A DNA stretch of 64,000 bases from an uncultured Clostridia bacterium (GCA_947625915.1 CANQPX010000003.1:38089-102088); one strand, 5' to 3'. Shown: positions 39,686 to 49,308, counted from the first letter of the stretch. Made by a program: numbers and translations. Notes: a model not told the origin generated them from the sequence alone.

Positions 39686-41968
39686 TCAGGGAATTTCCGC
39701 CAACACTCCGAGGTCGTAAAGTTCGGCTGTAGTCTTGTCCTCCTCTTTCTTCTTATGGTTTCCGGAGCAAAGTGCGGGGATATTTGTGCTCTTATAATAT
39801 CCTATCGCGCCTGTCGGACAAGTTCCGCTTGCGAGCAGACCCGTTTCGGTGCAGTAATAAAGCTGCTGAACATCGGGACATTCGGGGAATTCCTTTCCTT
39901 CCTCCGCTTCTGCTATATCGCCGAAAACATTTTTCCATACCTGTGAGGAGCTGTAATATGTTCCTGTAGTAACTTCCTTCGGAGTAACATATCCGTACCA
40001 TACTCCGCTGACATAATCAGGCGTACAGCCTACGAATGAAAGGTCATGCCAATCCTGAGAAGTACCTGTTTTTCCGATGAGAGGAGTATTTACAAGTCTT
40101 GCGGCACGTCCTGTGCCGTTAGGGCCTTCGATAACGGTCTGCATGAGTTTGTTCATGACATATGCGCTTTCATCGCTTATGGATTGTATGGGCATATATC
40201 TGTGCTGGAGAACTACTTTTCCCTCCGAATCGACTACTTCCGTATACGATGTAGGGGGATAATATTTTCCGCCGTTTCCGAAAGCCTGATATGCTGCAAC
40301 AAGTTCTTTGAGCGTAAGACCTTCCGTTAAAGCTCCTACGGAAAGCGGAGCGATATCCGCATCTGCGGGAACAAGGGTCGATATCTGGAAACGATTTTGC
40401 AGGAAATCGAACACTGCCTGCGGAGTTTCCTGTTCTATAAGCTGTGCGGGGATAGTATTCAGCGAACGCTGAAGTGCTTGGAAGGTAAAATATCCGCCGT
40501 AATCCCAACTCTTGGAATTGTAATTGTACGGCCATTTACGCGGCAGACCTGTTTCCTCGTCAATGATCTCACCTTCCAGAGGCTTGTTTATGAAGATCGT
40601 TGACCATGTATAGAGGTCGTATTCCATTCCGTAACCGTAAGATGTTATCGGTTTTATGCATGAACCCGGCGAACGCTTTGAACGTGTGGCATTGTTCCAG
40701 ATATTGCTTCCGGCTTTTTCGCCTATGGCGCCCACTACAGCCTTGATATTTCCCTGATAATCCATGCATATGAACGCCGACTCGGGCGGGTCTGCAAGCA
40801 CTGTATCGGAAAATGTTCTGTAGTCCTTATATTTTTCCTCAACGGCTTTCTGCATTTCAAGGTCAACGGTGGTATAGATCTTATATCCACCGTTGTAAAG
40901 CTTGTCGCTTGCTTCGTCCTGTTCGATGCCGTAAAGTTCTTGGAAGTCGCTTATAACATCGTATATCACCGTATCAACGAACCAACTTTGTATGTCGTTC
41001 CCGCTGTCGTTATCATCGGTCTTTGCATTCGGATCGCGGAAAACTACCTTTTCCGCAAGGGCTTCTTCATACTGTTTTTTGGAAATGCAGGCATTTTTAT
41101 ACATCTGCCAGAGAACGGTCTCCTTACGTTCGGTATTGAATTCAAGACCTGTTTTGAACTCCCCTGTTTCTTCGTCTACTTTTCCCTTTGCAAAAGGATT
41201 GTAATTTCCCGGGTTTTTGGGTATAGCAGCAAGGCATGCGCCTTCCGCGATAGAAAGTTCGGAAACATCTTTTCCGAAATATTTCAATGACGCCGCCTGT
41301 ATGCCCGCCGTACTTCCTCCGAAACCTATATAGTTAAGGTATGCTTCAAGTATGGAAGATTTTGTTTCATATTTTTCAAGCTGTGCGGAACGGAAAATTT
41401 CACGCATTTTTCTGTCCCATTGAGTGTCATCATCGCCCGTAACGTTCTTTACAAGCTGCTGAGTGATCGTAGAACCGCCCTGACGTCCGCCGAGAAAGTG
41501 AAGTATCTCATTAAGAAAAGCAGTAAATGTACGTTTCCAGTCGACGCCTGCGTGTTCATAGAAACGTTCGTCCTCGGTATAAACGAAAGCGTCCTGAACG
41601 TGCTGAGGGATCCTTTCGATAGAAACGGGGATCCTGTCCGCATTCCTGCTTATGCTTGCAAGTTCCACAAGAGCGTCATTCTTATCGTATGCATATATAA
41701 ACGTTGTATAATCGAGGTCAAGATCTCCAAGATCAAGGCTTATCATATCCTGATCCGCGAACTGGAGAACATACACCGTCAGTGCCGCAGCGATTATCGA
41801 GCCTGTGATTATAACTATAAGGAAAAGCGAAAGTATGGTAGTTCCTATAACTGCAAGAGTTCTTTTCAAAGGATTTACCTTACGCTTTTTCTTTTTCTTT
41901 TTTTTGGGAACGTTTGAATTATCGGAATATCTCGGTTCCTGTTCATATTCTGTGTTTTTGCTGTTCAT
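39686..41968 (-). CDS. Class A penicillin-binding protein (PBP1a-type transglycosylase/transpeptidase)
   Basis: 760 residues. A Lys-rich cytoplasmic start (KKKKKKRKVN), one membrane helix (about 40-65), then glycosyltransferase 51 with EDERFYEHAGVDW and GGSTITQQLVKN. The transpeptidase domain has RSPGSCIKPITS (SxxK), SLN and GKTGTSQDWHD. It polymerises glycan strands and crosslinks peptides at the outer membrane face. Start at 41968 (MNSKNTEYEQ) with AGGAGG upstream at 12 bases; the longer reading would have no ribosome binding site. The C-terminal region (CPDVQQLYYC...GTCPTG) has four cysteines, possibly in disulfides. Confidence 0.93.
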   Translation of the reverse strand: MNSKNTEYEQEPRYSDNSNVPKKKKKKKRKVNPLKRTLAVIGTTILSLFLIVIITGSIIAAALTVYVLQFADQDMISLDLGDLDLDYTTFIYAYDKNDALVELASISRNADRIPVSIERIPQHVQDAFVYTEDERFYEHAGVDWKRTFTAFLNEILHFLGGRQGGSTITQQLVKNVTGDDDTQWDRKMREIFRSAQLEKYETKSSILEAYLNYIGFGGSTAGIQAASLKYFGKDVSELSIAEGACLAAIPKNPGNYNPFAKGKVDEETGEFKTGLEFNTERKETVLWQMYKNACISKKQYEEALAEKVVFRDPNAKTDDNDSGNDIQSWFVDTVIYDVISDFQELYGIEQDEASDKLYNGGYKIYTTVDLEMQKAVEEKYKDYRTFSDTVLADPPESAFICMDYQGNIKAVVGAIGEKAGSNIWNNATRSKRSPGSCIKPITSYGYGMEYDLYTWSTIFINKPLEGEIIDEETGLPRKWPYNYNSKSWDYGGYFTFQALQRSLNTIPAQLIEQETPQAVFDFLQNRFQISTLVPADADIAPLSVGALTEGLTLKELVAAYQAFGNGGKYYPPTSYTEVVDSEGKVVLQHRYMPIQSISDESAYVMNKLMQTVIEGPNGTGRAARLVNTPLIGKTGTSQDWHDLSFVGCTPDYVSGVWYGYVTPKEVTTGTYYSSSQVWKNVFGDIAEAEEGKEFPECPDVQQLYYCTETGLLASGTCPTGAIGYYKSTNIPALCSGNHKKKEEDKTTAELYDLGVLAEIP

Positions 41969-42094
41969 TTCCGAAAATATCCTCCTTTCGGACATCTGCC
42001 ACATACATTATACCATAAAAAAGTGTGTTTGTTAATAACTATATCCGATCTGTTTCCGAATTGTAATATTCGGCAGCGATCTGTTTCCGTTTTA

Positions 42095-43345
42095 TCACAT
42101 AATTACATATGACTCCATTCCCAGTTCAATGACTGCCGAGATCACATCGTTGAAATCAGCTTGGTTAAGGTCGCTTTGTATCAGTACGGGAACTATGGTC
42201 TTATTTTGCCCCGCAAGTCGTTTTATCTCGCCGAAAACGGTCTTTGCGCGGTCATATGCCGAAAGTTCCGAAACGGCTGTCTCCTGACCGTTTATGAGGA
42301 TCGTTCCGCTTATTTCCGAGGGAACGTAGCTTACCGCTATCATTTCCGAGGAAATTTCCGCAGGCTTGAACACTTCTGCCTTTCCGTCAAGCACCGCGCC
42401 TGCCGATGTCATCATTATCGGAACGGAATTATTCTGCTTTGCGGTGCTTGATGAAATATTTTCAATATTTATCAAAGCTTTGTATCTGTCCGCGTCTTGT
42501 ACGATCGTTCCTATATGTGTAAGGTCTGAGTTCCTGAAAGGCGGGAATGTCAATCCGTCAAATATGATATATCCGAATCCCGCCATAGATACTTCGTTTG
42601 AAAGATATGCCGCATAGCTTTGCGTATTCGTATCAAAGGGCGAGAGCCACGGTTTTCCGCCGTTTGCAACGGAATTATCGAGCCAAGTCGAATCATCGCT
42701 TGCGAAATGATACGAGCCGTCTCTTTTTTCGCCGTAACGGTTATTGTCCTCCAGAAGATTTATTTCCGCTATCGGAACAAAGCCCGCATTTTTTATAAGT
42801 GAACATATCTGACCCGCATACATGGTCCCTACAATTGCGTCCTCATCGCTTTTTGCGAGTTCCGAACCTGTTTTATAGTATATTTTTCCGCCCTCGTCTT
42901 TAAGAACTGCTACGGCCGCCGTATATCCGCCTTCCTTTGCCGATGCAAGAGCGTCGTTCAAAGTTTTTACCGATTCGAGAGCCGAAACCGGCAGTCTGTA
43001 TGCGGAAAATGTATTTTCAGCCGAGGAAGCGGGTTTTTGCTCATTGTCTTTTCCCGCTTCGGAATTATCCTCATCGGCACCGTTATCTTCGCTTGGAACA
43101 TTTTCGTCCGTATTTTCCGTTTCCGAGACCGCAGGCGGGGTCCACGGAAGATCGTTATTCCCCGAAGAACTGTCGTCATTCCTGTCGGAAAGGTAATCCG
43201 ATACCGAACGCGCCACACTGTATCCTAAAAATCCCAATGCTGCAAGAACTATTATCAGCAGCAATATTTTTACTGCCTTTTGTGCCTTTCGTTTTTTATA
43301 GCTTGCATTTGCCCTGTAGATCTTTCTGCCGGCGCGCCTTGCCAT
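42095..43345 (-). CDS. Membrane-anchored protein resembling putative glycoside hydrolases (DUF4015-like)
   Basis: 416 residues. Basic N-terminus, one helix (about 24-45), an Asp/Glu/Ser/Asn-rich linker (52-110), then a domain of about 300 residues. It reads like a TIM-barrel: NDALASAKEGGYTAAVAVLKDEGGKIYY, GFVPIAEINLLEDNN, ANGGKPWLSPFDTNTQSYAAYL and GFGYIIFDGLTFPPF. The order resembles the DUF4015 putative glycosidase family, but I cannot fix catalytic residues. It is last in the operon behind the Rnf-like genes, so it may use or accompany that membrane complex. Confidence 0.55.
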   Translation of the reverse strand: MARRAGRKIYRANASYKKRKAQKAVKILLLIIVLAALGFLGYSVARSVSDYLSDRNDDSSSGNNDLPWTPPAVSETENTDENVPSEDNGADEDNSEAGKDNEQKPASSAENTFSAYRLPVSALESVKTLNDALASAKEGGYTAAVAVLKDEGGKIYYKTGSELAKSDEDAIVGTMYAGQICSLIKNAGFVPIAEINLLEDNNRYGEKRDGSYHFASDDSTWLDNSVANGGKPWLSPFDTNTQSYAAYLSNEVSMAGFGYIIFDGLTFPPFRNSDLTHIGTIVQDADRYKALINIENISSSTAKQNNSVPIMMTSAGAVLDGKAEVFKPAEISSEMIAVSYVPSEISGTILINGQETAVSELSAYDRAKTVFGEIKRLAGQNKTIVPVLIQSDLNQADFNDVISAVIELGMESYVIM

Positions 43346-43358
43346 ATTATCATTCCTT

Positions 43359-43955
43359 TCAATAGTTCAGAGTATGACCCGAAAATCCCCAGAAAGCCAT
43401 GCTCAGTATACCTATGCATATCATCATCAGCGGATATCCTCTGAATGCGTACGGAGCTTTTTCTGAATATATCCTGTCGTAAATGACCGCGATCATATAT
43501 ACCGCAAGGATAAATCCTATGCCCATTCCTATGCCGTTAACAAGATAGTCCGTGAACGTCTCGCAATACTTTGATATCATCAGCATCGAACCGAGTACCG
43601 CGCAGTTGAATGCGGAAACATGGATATATTTCCTTATTTTCACGAAAAGTGATACCGCAAATCTCCATAAACACAGCAGCGTAAGTATATACACCGTTCC
43701 CAATATAAGTATATACACAAGCGGGATATATATATATGCGTTATCGTCAAATCTGAAAATTTTCTGTACAAAGTATGTGAGTACGCTTACCACCGCAGTG
43801 ATGTATGTTACGCTCAGTCCGAAACCGAACAGATTTTTCCTGTTTTTTGCAACTATTATCAGCGTACTTGTTCCCAGAGCGCGGGAAAAGATCGTATTTT
43901 CTATTATGACCGATGTAAAAGCGGTAAGTATTATATTTTTTATAACTTCCACCAA
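43359..43955 (-). CDS. RnfA/RsxA-like membrane subunit, one iron-sulfur cysteine missing
   Basis: 198 residues, six helices. It aligns with RsxA along its length: IENTIFSRALGTSTLIIVA for the first half-repeat and AFNCAVLGSML for the second, ending AFRGYPLMMICIGILSMAF then WGFSG. In Rnf/Nqr complexes, one Cys from each half of RnfA and RnfE hold a [2Fe-2S] cluster inside the membrane. Here the first cysteine (LGLCP in E. coli) is replaced (LGTST), while the second (NCAVLG) remains. Last of three rnf-like genes; 45 bases follow rnfE-like. Confidence 0.75.
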   Translation of the reverse strand: MVEVIKNIILTAFTSVIIENTIFSRALGTSTLIIVAKNRKNLFGFGLSVTYITAVVSVLTYFVQKIFRFDDNAYIYIPLVYILILGTVYILTLLCLWRFAVSLFVKIRKYIHVSAFNCAVLGSMLMISKYCETFTDYLVNGIGMGIGFILAVYMIAVIYDRIYSEKAPYAFRGYPLMMICIGILSMAFWGFSGHTLNY

Positions 43956-44000
43956 AAAGCTCCCTTTCTCCGAAGCGGTATTCTGACTTTAAGCAAGATC

Positions 44001-44633
44001 TTATTTCTGCCTTACCTTTTTTACCGTCAGAAGTATGACTCTTAACAGCGCCGCCATTATCCCCAGCAGCAGGAACCCTCCCGCAGGTTCGGAAAATACC
44101 GAAAATACCGCGGGTATACCTATTATCTCGCCGCAGAAGGTCCCCGAACCGATGATCTCTCTTATCAGTCCGTATAAGATCACTGCCGCGTCATAACCTA
44201 TTATGCAGAAAATTATATCAAGCAGCATTTTTCCTTTTGATTCGAGGAAGAATATCGCTTCCGACCTTGATATTATAAAGCTGTTTATTATCAGCAGAGG
44301 AAAGAATATCCCCATTTCATTTATTTCGTCAGGCATGAAATATTCAAGCATTATCGACGCGGGAACATACACCAGCGCTCCTATGAACGCATACATTATT
44401 ATCCTTACCGTATAAACTATACTTTTCGGGACAAACGATGATATCAGCAGCGTAAAAAACGTTATTACCGAAAAAGCCGCCGCAAGCGTCAATGCTCTCG
44501 GAAAGCTGTCAACGGTTATCACCACCGGAGCTACCACCATTCCGCCGGCAAGTATAGGATTTTTTTTCAGCAGCGCGTTGAATATTATCGTTTTACAGCT
44601 GTTTTCCTTAACAAGATCCGTTTCCTTTTCCAA
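44001..44633 (-). CDS. RnfE/RsxE-like membrane subunit, both iron-sulfur cysteines missing
   Basis: 210 residues, six helices. It aligns with RsxE: LLKKNPILAGGMVVAPVVIT for KNNSALVQLLGLCP, FFPLLIINSFIISRSEAIFF for FIPLIVTNCIVVGRAEAF, and GLIREIIGSGTF for the family's LREIIGNGTL. Both expected Cys ligands are gone (replaced by Ala and Ser). The fold appears kept while the redox site is lost. It starts two bases after the rnfD-like stop. Confidence 0.75.
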   Translation of the reverse strand: MEKETDLVKENSCKTIIFNALLKKNPILAGGMVVAPVVITVDSFPRALTLAAAFSVITFFTLLISSFVPKSIVYTVRIIMYAFIGALVYVPASIMLEYFMPDEINEMGIFFPLLIINSFIISRSEAIFFLESKGKMLLDIIFCIIGYDAAVILYGLIREIIGSGTFCGEIIGIPAVFSVFSEPAGGFLLLGIMAALLRVILLTVKKVRQK

Positions 44634-44635
44634 AG

Positions 44636-45649
44636 TTATTTCTCCTTATCGTCTTTGCCGAGTATATCAAGTGTTTCCTGAACATTTTTAAGAGATCTGC
44701 TCCTGAAGAGCGATCCTCTTTTGCGTTTCAGCATTTCCGCAAATGACAATGCCCGCCTGTCCAGTTCTATCCCGAAAGGCGCCGCTATCACGGAAGCGTA
44801 AACTATCGCGTTTTCCGTTTTGGCGTAATACTGTATCAGTACTGTAAGTCCTGCGGCAAGTATGCCGTACAGCAGCCGTGAACTTCTTGTTTTGGGCATC
44901 GTTCTGTAATCGCATGAAAGGAATATCATACCGAACAGAGTCATTCCTCCCGAAAAGAAGGCGCACACAGCCTGCAGATCAAAGCCGCTGAGAAGGAACA
45001 CTGCCATTCCCGAGACCACGACTTCTGCCGAAAGCGCTATTGCCGATACCGATCTCCTCAGCGTCAGAAATACTGCTGCCACCAGAAGTATTATCATTAT
45101 TCCCGTTCCCATGGGACCGTTGAATTTTCCAACAAACATTTCGAGTACAGACACCGACGGCGAGCCGGTAGTTATGAAGAGTTTTGCCATAGACGGCTTT
45201 AAAAAGCTTTCCGAAACTATTGACTCAAAAGGGATCTTTTCAAAAGCCGTCGGATATGTAAGTATATTATCCGGGAAACATATGGATATGAATAAAAATC
45301 CTGCCGCCGCACTGTTGAATATCTCGCAGCCGTTCCCGCCGAAAGCTTGTTTTGCAACAGCTATCGCAAATATAGCAGCGATCACCGCTTCAAAATACGG
45401 TGTTGAAGCCGACAGCATCAAACTCAGCGTAAGACCTGTCACCAATGCGGAAATATCGTTCAGCACCGTATCTTTTTTTCTGAGTTTTATGCATATAAAA
45501 TCGGTTATACAGCATACTCCCGTTGTAATTATTATTATCAAGGCTGCGCGCAGTCCGTAATAATATACCGCTGCCGCTGCCAGAACCAGCAATACTATCG
45601 TCATATCCGTCATTATCGAAATATCCGTTTTGCTGTTATCAGAATACAT
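44636..45649 (-). CDS. RnfD/RsxD-like membrane subunit without the covalent-FMN threonine motif
   Basis: 337 residues, about nine helices. It matches RnfD through IAKQAFGGNGCEIFNSAAAGF (for [20 protein letters not shown]) and GGMTLFGMIFLSCDYRTMP (for SGATMLGAFFILTDPVTAS). In RnfD the FMN is bound to the Thr of an S-(G/Q)-A-T motif; here the aligned stretch is TTGSPSVSV, without that Thr. It is preceded by rpe after 42 bases. No rnfB, rnfC or rnfG gene is found in the window. Confidence 0.75.
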   Translation of the reverse strand: MYSDNSKTDISIMTDMTIVLLVLAAAAVYYYGLRAALIIIITTGVCCITDFICIKLRKKDTVLNDISALVTGLTLSLMLSASTPYFEAVIAAIFAIAVAKQAFGGNGCEIFNSAAAGFLFISICFPDNILTYPTAFEKIPFESIVSESFLKPSMAKLFITTGSPSVSVLEMFVGKFNGPMGTGIMIILLVAAVFLTLRRSVSAIALSAEVVVSGMAVFLLSGFDLQAVCAFFSGGMTLFGMIFLSCDYRTMPKTRSSRLLYGILAAGLTVLIQYYAKTENAIVYASVIAAPFGIELDRRALSFAEMLKRKRGSLFRSRSLKNVQETLDILGKDDKEK

Positions 45650-45691
45650 TATATCCTCATATCCTCCTAACGCGTGCAGTTTGGATCCGCT

Positions 45692-46345
45692 TCACGCCTC
45701 AAGAATTTTTCTGACTGCCGCGTCCATATCCGGAGCGTTAAAGAGGTATGAACCTGCGACAAGAATTTCCGCGCCTGCTTTTTTTACAAGAGCAGCGGTC
45801 ATTTCGTTTATCCCGCCGTCAACTTCTATGGGGATATCGAGTCCTTTGCGGGAGAGCATTTCCTTCGCCGTGGAAATTTTTTCAAGCATATCGTAATTGA
45901 AGCCTTGTCCGCCGAAGCCGGGTTCTACCGTCATCACCAGAAGCATATCCGCATATTCAAGATATTTTTCAAATTCCGAAGCGGGAGTTCCGGGTTTAAT
46001 TGAGATCCCCGCTTTTTTTCCGCAGGAATGTATTTCGTCAATGACCCGCATCGGATCCCCGCAGGCTTCAAGGTGGAAAGTTATGATATCCGCGCCGTTA
46101 TCGGCGAAAGCTTTTATATATCTTATCGGATCCGTTATCATCAGATGTACGTCAAGGACGCTTTTTGTTCTTTTTGACACTGATCTGAGGACGGGTATGC
46201 CGTAGCTTATATTCGGAACGAATATCCCGTCCATGACATCGAAATGGATATATTTGCAGCCTGCTTTTTCCGCGCGTTCGATGTCATTTCCGAGGCAGCA
46301 GAGATCGGCGCTCAGTATGGAAGCCGAAACGACAGTATTTTCCAA
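45692..46345 (-). CDS. rpe: Ribulose-phosphate 3-epimerase
   Basis: Interconverts ribulose 5-phosphate and xylulose 5-phosphate in the pentose phosphate pathway. 217 residues of TIM barrel: ASILSADLCCLGND, HFDVMDGIFVPNISYG (metal His/Asp), LDVHLMITDP, VMTVEPGFGGQGF, PIEVDGGIN (Asp) and LVAGSYLF. The start is TTG at 46345 with GGGAGG nine bases upstream; no ATG is available. It is first in an apparent operon with the Rnf-like genes. Confidence 0.95.
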   Translation of the reverse strand: MENTVVSASILSADLCCLGNDIERAEKAGCKYIHFDVMDGIFVPNISYGIPVLRSVSKRTKSVLDVHLMITDPIRYIKAFADNGADIITFHLEACGDPMRVIDEIHSCGKKAGISIKPGTPASEFEKYLEYADMLLVMTVEPGFGGQGFNYDMLEKISTAKEMLSRKGLDIPIEVDGGINEMTAALVKKAGAEILVAGSYLFNAPDMDAAVRKILEA

Positions 46346-46626
46346 TTAAAAGACCTCCCAAGTCTTTTTTTCAACATCATTGCATACCTAACAATTATTA
46401 TATAATATCTTTCTAAAAAAATCAAGGTCAAATGCCAAAAATATGACATTTGACCAAATCTATTATCATACAGGCATATCAAATCTACACTTTTGTGCAG
46501 AAGCTCCCCTACGGACACAAGAAGTGTCACTTCCGCTGCATAGACCGATATTACCCGTTAATTCAGTTTATGCAGCTTTTGGAAATTCGTCACTTGCGGG
46601 ATCTGCGGCAAGTAGAGCGTTCCTTG
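46346..46626. other. Intergenic stretch with a promoter-overlapping dyad
   Basis: GGTCAAATG (from about 46427) and CATTTGACC (to about 46456) form a perfect 9-bp dyad. Its left arm read leftward gives TTGACC, a -35 for rpe, with TATTAT after 18 bases. From about 46460 to 46626 there is open sequence in several frames but no ribosome binding site or family I can name. It may be a gene remnant or a long 3' region of the DHHW gene. Confidence 0.45.
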
Positions 46627-47781
46627 TCAATATCCAAGCTTGGCAATATTTGTATCTGTCATAAAAGATGACGCATTGTAAAGTATCAGTATCTGATCGT
46701 AGCTTTCAAGATCAATTACGCTTTTTAGCGGCATATTTATATACCTCATATCCACAAGTGTTACTTCCGAATAATGCTGCGTCAGGAACGGCGCATAACA
46801 ATGCGCGTAGGAATCCTTTATTATCAGCAGTTTCCCGCCGTTGTTTTCCGCCTTTATATCAACGATAGGCTTATTTGTTCCCAGAAAAGAAGCATACTTG
46901 TCCTTTTTATCCAGATATTCCCTGAAATACATACTTTCGTACACCTCGGGGTCTTTCCCGAGATCTGACGTGATCGCAACTTCCGTAACAGGGCTTCCGT
47001 TCGCAAGATGATAAAAGTCCAGAGTATCTTTTTCTACCCCATCATAAAGGGTCTTTGAATAGAATGTCCCTATAAAATCTATTCCCGCGTGTTCTATGTC
47101 GAACATCTCGGACGGAACGGGATCGTAACCCATTTTCTTCCCCGCAGCGGCATATGCAAGATATGCTCCGCGTGTTGTCCAGTGATGATCTGTTCTGTAA
47201 TAAATATAGTCGTCACGGTTTGAAAGCATTGTCTGATAAATGTTTATCGTGCTTACGGATTTGCCCAGTTCTCCGTAAACATAATTTATAAATTTCTCCT
47301 GATCGGCATTGGGAGCGTTTTTCGGCAGCTCATCGGCATAAATTTCCGCCGATGTGGGAACTATCATCACAAATACCGGCGCTTCGGTGCTTTCCGCAAA
47401 CTTATTTATTGCGGCAGCAGACTTATCCGCCAATGAATAGTCGGGTTCGGAAATTTTTTCCGCCAAACGGTTTTTAAGAATATAGATCCCGTTTCTCTCC
47501 TGTTTTCCCAATGAAGTCTCCAGAACGGTACGGGCTTTTATCCAGCCTATCCTTCCCGCAAAATGATCGGAAATATAATTTTCCATCTTATTCATATATG
47601 TTCTGTTAAAAACAGCCTTTGCAGACAATTGAGGAAATTTTTCCGCATAATCATTTTCCATTTCGAGGAAATCCTGTTTTGGCAGAACTATAGTCATTAC
47701 CGCCATAAATATCAGCAGCACAAAAAACGCTATGCAAGTTATAAGATTAGGCACATTCAGCCGCTTTTTCTTTTTGAGCAT
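46627..47781 (-). CDS. DHHW family protein (AlgX/AlgJ-like SGNH fold)
   Basis: 384 residues. One N-terminal helix (about 12-33) anchors an extracellular SGNH-like domain with the family hallmark YYRTDHHWTTRGAYLAY (about 190-206) and LLIIKDSYAHCYAPFL (nucleophile Ser region). DHHW proteins pair with MBOAT acyltransferases to add O-acetyl or other acyl groups to surface polysaccharides. The MBOAT gene lies 18 bases upstream in the same direction. Confidence 0.85.
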   Translation of the reverse strand: MLKKKKRLNVPNLITCIAFFVLLIFMAVMTIVLPKQDFLEMENDYAEKFPQLSAKAVFNRTYMNKMENYISDHFAGRIGWIKARTVLETSLGKQERNGIYILKNRLAEKISEPDYSLADKSAAAINKFAESTEAPVFVMIVPTSAEIYADELPKNAPNADQEKFINYVYGELGKSVSTINIYQTMLSNRDDYIYYRTDHHWTTRGAYLAYAAAGKKMGYDPVPSEMFDIEHAGIDFIGTFYSKTLYDGVEKDTLDFYHLANGSPVTEVAITSDLGKDPEVYESMYFREYLDKKDKYASFLGTNKPIVDIKAENNGGKLLIIKDSYAHCYAPFLTQHYSEVTLVDMRYINMPLKSVIDLESYDQILILYNASSFMTDTNIAKLGY

Positions 47782-47799
47782 AATGATCTCCTCCTTCCG

Positions 47800-49302
47800 T
47801 CAGAATCTGAAATACAGGAACGGATTATAGCTTGAATCCACCAGATATGATGTGCATAACAGCATTACGCACACCACAGCCGCAGGAACGGTATATGCGT
47901 ATATGAGCCGTTTTTTCTTTCTCAGGAACATGGCAAACTTTCCGAAAAGCGTCGTTGAGGCAAATATACATATAATGAATATCAGTTTGTTTGACGAGAA
48001 AATATATTTTGCCGTACTGTCAGCAAAACTTCCGCCCGCTCCGAACATCGCCTTTAAGAACTGCCATGCTTTCCCCATACTGTCCGTATCGAACAGCACC
48101 CAGCCAAAGACCGTCATTAAGAACGTATAGAGCATACTTACTGCCGCGGGAAGTTTTTCCAGTATTTTTCCGAAGCCTACCCGCTCGATTATTATGAGGA
48201 TCCCGTAATAAAGTCCCCATACCACGAAATTCCAGCTTGCTCCGTGCCAGAGTCCCGTAAGTCCCCATACTATCAGCAGATTGCGAAGTGTTTTTGCCAT
48301 GCCCTTCCTGTTTCCGCCCAAGGGAATGTAAACATATTCCCTGAACCATGTTCCGAGGGTAATGTGCCATCTCCGCCAGAACTCGCTTATGCTCTTTGAA
48401 AGATACGGATGATCGAAGTTTTTCGGGAAATTGAAGCCAAGCATTTTTCCCAAGCCCACAGCCATATCCGAATATCCCGAAAAGTCAAAGTATATCTGGA
48501 ACGTAAACGCCAATATCCCCAGCCAAGCCGTTGCCGCGCTTATCTGAGTGTAGTCCATAGCTTTTACTTCCGTCCAGATGATGCCGATATTATTTGCAAG
48601 AAGAACTTTTTTTGCCAGACCTTTGGAAAATTTTGCAATTCCCTCGCTGATTTTGCCGATATTTACTTTTCTGTCCTCAATTTCCGCCGCAACGTCCTCA
48701 TAGCGCACTATCGGTCCCGCAACTATCTGCGGGAAAAGCGTTACATATGACGTAAATCCTATAAAGCTTTTCTGAACTTTTATCTTCCGCAGGTAAAGAT
48801 CTATCGTATACGACATTGACTGGAACGTATAGAACGAGATCCCTATCGGCAGTGCAACTCTGTCCTCGCTGAGCCCGAAATTGTAAATATCGTTTATCCG
48901 TCTGTTTGCAAGAATAACGGGATTTATTATATCCGTTCCGAAGATCGAATTTACGGTATCGAAAATAAAGTCGCTGTATTTGAAAACAGCCAGCAGACCG
49001 ATGTTCATACAAACCGATATTATCAGGCAGACCGTACGGATCTTTTGGTTATTGTCAAACTTGTGCATCATTCGTCCCGCAGTGTAATCTATCATCGTGG
49101 AGAAAAGCATTATTATCACATAGAAGGGTTCTCCCCACGCGTAAAAGAAAAATCCCGTCAGAAGTATTAACAGATTTCTTGCGGGGATAGATAAATTTTT
49201 CTGCTTTCCGAGCGGAACGGTCATTCTGTTCGGCAGAAAAATATAAACTATCAATACTATAGGCAGAAAAAAATACAAAAACGTCAAACTTGAAAAAACC
49301 AT
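47800..49302 (-). CDS. MBOAT family O-acyltransferase (AlgI/DltB-like)
   Basis: 500 residues, about eleven helices. Signature regions: YFDFSGYSDMAVGLGKMLGF, SKSISEFWRRWHITLGTWF, YIPLGGNRKGM and the catalytic His in GLWHGASWNFVVWG. It passes acyl groups across the membrane for surface polymer acetylation, with the DHHW protein as likely partner. It starts six bases after the rnmV stop. Confidence 0.9.
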   Translation of the reverse strand: MVFSSLTFLYFFLPIVLIVYIFLPNRMTVPLGKQKNLSIPARNLLILLTGFFFYAWGEPFYVIIMLFSTMIDYTAGRMMHKFDNNQKIRTVCLIISVCMNIGLLAVFKYSDFIFDTVNSIFGTDIINPVILANRRINDIYNFGLSEDRVALPIGISFYTFQSMSYTIDLYLRKIKVQKSFIGFTSYVTLFPQIVAGPIVRYEDVAAEIEDRKVNIGKISEGIAKFSKGLAKKVLLANNIGIIWTEVKAMDYTQISAATAWLGILAFTFQIYFDFSGYSDMAVGLGKMLGFNFPKNFDHPYLSKSISEFWRRWHITLGTWFREYVYIPLGGNRKGMAKTLRNLLIVWGLTGLWHGASWNFVVWGLYYGILIIIERVGFGKILEKLPAAVSMLYTFLMTVFGWVLFDTDSMGKAWQFLKAMFGAGGSFADSTAKYIFSSNKLIFIICIFASTTLFGKFAMFLRKKKRLIYAYTVPAAVVCVMLLCTSYLVDSSYNPFLYFRF

Positions 49303-49308
49303 TTTATC

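Noticed and set aside
46443..46671. Plus-strand frames of about 73 codons in the rpe/DHHW gap
   Set aside because: They overlap the end of the DHHW gene, have no ribosome binding site and match no family I know.
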